A stretch of DNA of 64,000 nucleotides from Lophius americanus (taxonomy: Eukaryota; Chordata; Actinopteri; Lophiiformes; Lophiidae), in assembly GCA_037951165.1 (NCBI GenBank), contig JBBDHG010000003.1:12002001-12066000 (forward strand), given 5' to 3'. The position numbers were made by a program, and so were the translations under genes. The notes beneath the pieces were generated by a model that had not been told where the DNA came from, made no database searches, and worked only from the letters and a program-made list of their open reading frames with translations. Of this stretch, positions 58,621 to 64,000 are shown one piece after another (positions within the stretch are counted from its first letter, which is position 1; the number at the start of each line of letters is the position of its first letter).

Positions 58621-61600
58621 GTTGTCTTTGTTGTTGTTTCTTGTCAAGCATCTTGGCTGGAGTCTGGGAAGAAACCCTGTTGTATCCTGATTGTGCTTCT
58701 TACATTTAATGGGATTTTTGCTTTCTTGGTGGTCATATTACTAAATGCAACTGGTTGTTTATTTTACTAATGACAGTTATTTGAGTTATTTGTGTTATCT
58801 ACTTGCGACACAACATATTGTCATTCTGCGTAATTGTGCTCCATCCTCCTTGATGGTTTCATTTCGTGTCCATGCAATTAGTCTACAGTCTCCCTTATCG
58901 GTGATGAACCTTGTTTTAATTTTATTCCACTACATAAATGTTACCTAGTGGAAGAGTGTGGGCAGGAGGAGAGTGAGGAAGAGCATTGGAAGGGATGAAG
59001 CTGCCAGTGGGATGAGGAGGAGAGTGGGTGGTTAGCTGGGAGACACTGGTTGAGAGTTACTGCAGCGTATCCATGATCTGAAGGAGAGTCTCCTTGTGTT
59101 GGCCGGGTAGAATGCCCTGAAGAACAGGGCGTGGCTGGAGTGAGTCTGAGTCTGCTGGGTCCATGACGGCCAAAATATTATATTATGTTTATATTCATCA
59201 CTTGGACCCAAAAGTGGAGTAAGAGATGAGCAGAAGTTTGCTAACGAAATTTCACGTCTGAATAATCTGCGAAGAATGCTTGAAGAGTCGGGTTCTCATG
59301 CCGCCGGTGATGTAGGACTTGAGGACAGGTTCAGAGACAAGCCTGCAGTGTACGCTGGGGAGAGAGACAGGAGGGGGGAGTGGCATGGGAGAAGACCGGC
59401 AGGTGGAGGTCACGGCTGAGCCCTGACAGGATTATTGTCGTTAAAAGAGTTTTCAAAAATAATGATTCCACTCTGCATGTTATATTGACATTGTTCCTCA
59501 CAAACCCGTGTGAGGAGAATAGTTGTTGCACTGAAAGCAGACAGATGAGATGCTAAACCAGGGATGTTGCCGTTAATGATCAGCCCTTAAACCTCCAGAC
59601 CACTGGGGTGCCCCCGCATGAGAATGCCACATTAATGAGAACAAGATTGGTTTTGAAGGAGCTGATGGTCATTTCAGCAATAAATAGGAAACCTAGACAG
59701 AAAAGTTGAGGCTTTTCGCTAATCGTCTGCCAGCTTAGAATTAAATGAGAAAAATAAAAATGTTGACGTATGGATTTTCGCTACTTAGCGATTATTATGA
59801 TTAAAATGTTCCTAGAATGTGCAGACGCTAATGATTTGATGTACTTTTGGGGAGATTAGACTGTTGGGGTTATCTCCTCCAGCTGCTGCCGCTGAGACAC
59901 AAACATGACTCAAACTTTGATGACGAGGCACTCGCTCAAACAAACATTTGCCTCCCCAGCTATTTGAAAAATATTTATTTTAAATATATAAAATAAAGCA
60001 TATCAGCAGGGAATTGTTCAAAACCATCTTTACCTCCGCCAAAGAAGGAGGTTCAGTTTTCACTCGAATACCTTTGGCCGTTTGTTTTTAATAATAATAA
60101 TAATAAAAATTAATTGTACTTATATAGCGCCTTTGTTTTTTTTTGCGAACAAAGATACGTAAACACTTAAGGACCATGAACTTTTACGCGGAGGTAAGTT
60201 ATGGCATTAACTAGAGATTGATTACTAGAGAGGCTACTAGATTTTGGTCACGTTGTGTGTTTCGTAGCATTAAGAATAAGGTAAAATAAAATAACTAGTA
60301 CCCCAGGTTCAGGAAAGATCTATGCGGATTTCTCCTTTAATATTTGAATTATTGTCTCCCTCTAAATCTACGAGTATTCCAACAAAGTCTCTTAGAACTT
60401 CCGAAATACTTTGTAGCCAGTCATCTTTTACAACTTCACTTTAGCGCCTCTGTTCAGCCCAAAGAGCCCTCAACTCCACTCGCAAAGGAACATCAAAAGA
60501 ATCTAAAGAACAAAGGCAGCATTGCCGCATTGTGAAGCCATTACTCCAAATGGCTTAGTATTGATAAATAATAGATTAGAGAATAAACTCCCTGAATTGG
60601 CAGGATATATCTTATACTATCTTGATGACATCATTTTGAACTTTGAGGCTACTGTAGATTCTTGGATAGAGAGGGGTTAGCTGAGGTGTAATACATGCTG
60701 TAATAGATGCCACTAAACTTTACCGATTACGCATGTAACTGTTTGAACAGCAAGTGTTGTAAACCCTAAAAACTTTAACGTGACCTCTAAAACGAAAGAT
60801 AACAGGTGAGGTGACATGACCTTCACATTACTTGATGTCACTTGTATTTCTGTCGATTTTCCTTTTCCAATACCCTGATATACCCTTTGCTGTTTTGGGT
60901 CATTTATTTAATTTGGAGACTTCTCTTTATCGCTGCTTTTCGATAAAGACAACATTCCAGCTTTAATGTTTTATGCAAACAGCAGGTATCAATGTGCACA
61001 ATGTCAGCATGAATCTAGAGAAGGTTTTGCTGCCACAGGGACCAGTCCAGCATGCAGTCCACCTCACACCTCACAGGCTTTTCCTGCATCACCATCAAAC
61101 AAACCGCTTACCTCTGTACAAATACTCCAGCTCCCCTTTGGCCCTAAATCTCATTATAATTTCAAAAGGAAGAGTTGTGGAATATCTAAAAAAGCCGAGG
61201 AGAAAGGAGTTTTGTATGAAGCCTCACAGAGAGGAAGATGTGGACAGAGATCAGTAGAGGCAGAATAGATTCTGGAGAAAAGTTTACAAGAAATGTTTTG
61301 CATATTGTTACAGGGATCATGTTGTGGTGCACTTAATGAGAATCTGTCTATTTATTTCCACATTTGATAACATAATTTAACATTTTTCCGGAGATTAGCA
61401 GTGACTGTGGGTTCAGTGAAATATTTAAAGACTTTGTCTAAAAAAACGCTGCTGTTTAATAATTCACTGACAAAAATCAATATTATCTTTATTCCTATTG
61501 TGTACGTCATAATTCATTCATTCTGTATTTATATGATCATGTGGGAAATACAGACTTTTTTTCCAAATTAAAGAGATAATGAACTTGTTATTAAGTTGTT

Positions 61601-62180
61601 AATTGTGCTACAGTGGGCTCATCATACATGAACGACAGCACACCAACCTCCTTAAATGCATTCTCGGCTCTGTACATTAACATTAACTTCAACCGATGTT
61701 TTCATGTCCTAACTGTAAAAGATGCGACTTACTAAGCTACTAGATCATATGTGAGGGTCTGGACTATTCACTCTATTAATGTTGGTCCATGTGTATACAT
61801 TCTGCAGGAACCATAAATATCTTCACATTTACAGTAGACCATCATGTTGATGTTGAGATTCTTCAGTGAAAAAGGGATAGTAGCTCTGTACTTGCTTAAA
61901 AGTCACGGGTCTCCAGTATATTCTTAGTCCCATTTGACTTATATGTCTGTCTGATTATAGTATGTTTACTGTCTTCAGTCTGCATACTCATGGCTCTCAG
62001 GAGAACTTTTTCAACATGTCTGTTCTTTAGAGAAGGCACAGAAACCCAGAGTAAAATTTTTTTTTGGTTTCTTTTATCGTGTTAAAGATGTAAATACAAC
62101 AGGCTGAGCCCATGCAATCCTCCGCGCAGCAGGGCGACTGGAAATCAGTCATTTATTCGTACAAATAGAGCCATCGCACT
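58621..62180. other. no gene seen; includes a repeat-free TAAT-rich block
   Basis: Positions 59550-59880 are repeat-free and hold several TAAT-core sites (TTAATGATC, ATTAATGAG, GCTAATGAT), a look shared by developmental enhancers. No proof from one sequence. Two overlapping frames at 60966-61268 lack motifs. Confidence 0.4.
60040..60140. repeat. composite of old repeat ends with (TAA)n
   Basis: AAGGAGGTTCAGTTTTCACTC and CCTTTGGCCGTTTGTTTTT resemble the start of the repeat at 26125/40235. It is then broken by TAA repeats and AATTGTACTTATATAGCGCC, an antisense SINE-like tail. Confidence 0.45.
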
Positions 62181-62221
62181 GATTTCATTTCAACCAAAGT
62201 AGATCACTTTTGGGTTGAGAA

Positions 62222-62422
62222 ATGGAATTTCCCTGTAGCCTTGCACTCGCAGATATTCTACTTCTCATCCTGTTCTGTGTGCCACGCAGTGGGGGAACCT
62301 CTAGAAAAAAACACGAACGAAGAAGCCGCCGGAGATCATCTCCACCCGCGGCTGCTCCAGCGCGTTTGGGTCCTGGATCAGTCAACATGTGCAGTTTTAT
62401 TGTTTCCACAATGACATTTTGA
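62222..62422 (+). CDS. candidate secreted-protein N-terminal exon, unidentified
   Basis: A 66-codon frame starts at an ATG in good Kozak context (A at -3, G at +4). Residues 6-19 (SLALADILLLILFC) form a signal-peptide-like hydrophobic core followed by VPRSGG, then a basic run (KKHERRSRRR, residues 29-38) and an Ala/Pro stretch. The region is locally richer in CpG than its neighbours. No convincing GTRAGT splice donor is visible before the stop, and I recognise no family. It may be chance. Confidence 0.22.
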   Translation: MEFPCSLALADILLLILFCVPRSGGTSRKKHERRSRRRSSPPAAAPARLGPGSVNMCSFIVSTMTF

Positions 62423-64000
62423 TAGACTGATGTTATTTTGTTTCCAGGGTTTCACTCGTCATTTGCTTTTATTAGCATTGATTGTTCCGTCCCACCTATT
62501 CCCCCAGCTTCAGAAGGGGCAAGGGTCAAAGGAAGGCACTGTATTTTCTCAGTCGGAATGGTGTAGTCGCTCCAAACTGATAAAGAGACTATTAGGTGCA
62601 AATGAAAACTGTAATGAAGGTTTTCCTGGCTTTCCACAGGACATGACCTTAAACCCTATAAATAATATCAGGTTAAGCATCGGCTGTTATGGGTTACTAT
62701 GTGGGGAATGTGTGATTAAACACAAAAATTACCAAGATGTTTTTACAGAAACTACATCAAATTTGATAGAAATATCACACAGAAATATCACACCGTTGTG
62801 GTACAGAGAATTTGTCGAATCGGACGAGGCCGACTCTCAGCTGGAAAGCAAATGTTACCCAAAATTTGCCAAATTTGGATTTTGAGTTGGTGATTGATTG
62901 TGGCTGCAGAATACCACTTATCTTCCCTAAAGGGAGGTAAATGCACACAATACAACCTTTGGCCGTAATAGACATTCAGTGCTTTATCAAAACCTAGCAT
63001 TCTAAACTCTAAAGAACAAATTTAACTTTTTGTCTCGAAACAAAGTAGATTTATGGAAACTTTGTACAAAGAACAACAAAATAAAATAAAAATGCAAAAA
63101 CCAACCCATAAAAAGAAACCATATAAGACGTATAAGATGTGGGGACCCACCAAAAGCTTCAGGACCAGTTTACCCATCAAAGTGTAAGCTTAAAAAATAA
63201 AAAAACTGAATTGTTTTTCATTGTAATTTAAAATAGTTCTGCATTCATTTTGAAATGATCTAGTCTAGTCTTACTTGTCAGTGAAAAAATATGACACGGA
63301 AGACCAGAGCTGGTCTGCAGACCTGTAACAGTCCAATGGTCTATGTTCTTCAGACCAGCGAAGGTCTACAGACATGTAAAAGTCCAGTAGACCTCAAATG
63401 TTTACATTCACTGAAGTTGAACTGGAATGACACAAAAGATTGATTTTGTAAGTTGCAGCAACATTTATGTCCTAACAAGTTTTTCTCTCAGCATATTTTT
63501 TTACAACACACAGCAACACAAAATGTTCAATAGTGTAATTTTATTTGTATAGTGTGGTCGCTATTGGTTCCTTCCCCTAATATAGTTCAACCATGGGTCA
63601 ATAATGACATTCTGGTGAAATGTATGTCCGTTGTACTGAAGAGGAAATATGCATTTTGAAAAATCCCTGTAAAGCATGAGTTATTGATTTATCCAAAAGC
63701 TCAAGTTAGTTTATTAGCAAAAAGTATCAGTTGATGAGGCCCAGCATTATCTATCTACGGCTGCTGAAGAAGCAGTAACACACTGCAGATAGCGTCCCTT
63801 CCTCTCCCTCTTTGCTGTGGTGCAGGCGCTGGTCGGCTCTGGTTGTCATGGTCCTCACATAGATTGGCAGTTTAATTAACTTCATATCTCGCCACGCTGC
63901 AGAGCAGCTACTCTTGTGCACAAGAGCATGTATGTGTTGGAGCTGATATTGTCACTGCTGTTACAATCTCAGCTCTTACTCTCCTGATTGAAGGCAGAGA
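62423..64000. other. no gene seen
   Basis: A 151-codon frame at 62430-62885 follows an acceptor-like TTTTGTTTCCAG but has no domain. Positions 63290-63390 contain the near-duplicate phrases CCAGAGCTGGTCTGCAGACC and CCAGCGAAGGTCTACAGAC, a short local duplication. The rest is unassigned. Confidence 0.4.

Noticed and set aside
62430..62885. 151-codon frame after an acceptor-like TTTCCAG as a second exon of the 62222 candidate
   Set aside because: No donor joins them, phase cannot be shown, and the frame has no domain.

Overview
The window looks like non-coding DNA from a teleost fish, probably a percomorph. The evidence is the repeat content: Rex3-type and other RTE-clade LINEs, an L2/Maui-like LINE 3' end, Rex1/CR1-type LINE tails, L1-clade ORF2 relics, tRNA-derived SINEs including an HE1-like one, a Penelope-like element, a non-autonomous hAT transposon, and long CA, TA and GATA arrays. 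There are no bacterial features. I found no host gene that I can name, and every long open frame I could identify belongs to a decayed mobile element.

Layout. Positions 859-4925 hold the relic of a protein-primed-type family-B DNA polymerase gene on the minus strand. It is bracketed by two same-orientation copies of a ~270-bp repeat, and upstream of it lies a cluster of three matching CCAAT/CRE-like modules. Positions 5100-11350 are a nest of retroelements: an L1 (-), a SINE with a snap-back 5' end, a 225-bp CA tract, an RTE fragment, a Rex1/CR1-type endonuclease fragment and an L1 (+) that has lost its RT. Positions 11370-13150 contain two unidentified minus-strand frames, a repeat shared with 7780-8072, and a Penelope-type 3' tail. 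Positions 15754-19790 carry TA and GATA arrays and an L2/Maui-like 3' end. Positions 19790-32230 are mostly unique AT-rich DNA with scattered old repeats. Positions 32234-33712 are a degenerate minisatellite split by a Rex3 insertion. Positions 33713-41640 are again mostly unique.

Positions 41640-49080 hold a second and third Rex3, a Penelope-like RT interrupted by an RTE fragment, and several retroposon tails. Positions 50829-51159 are a near-complete inverted repeat. Positions 52965-54985 are an old repeat, also present at 27255-27735, split by a 1270-bp hAT element whose 8-bp target duplication is still readable. Positions 57490-58620 are a large 28-32-bp-period minisatellite related, in reverse orientation, to those at 29323 and 32234. 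A weak candidate for a secreted-protein exon lies at 62222-62422.

The most unusual items are the polymerase relic with its modular upstream region, the dispersed two-orientation minisatellite family, the 330-bp inverted repeat, and the hAT insertion with an internal empty-site control. All family assignments come from reading motifs by eye; no database search was run.
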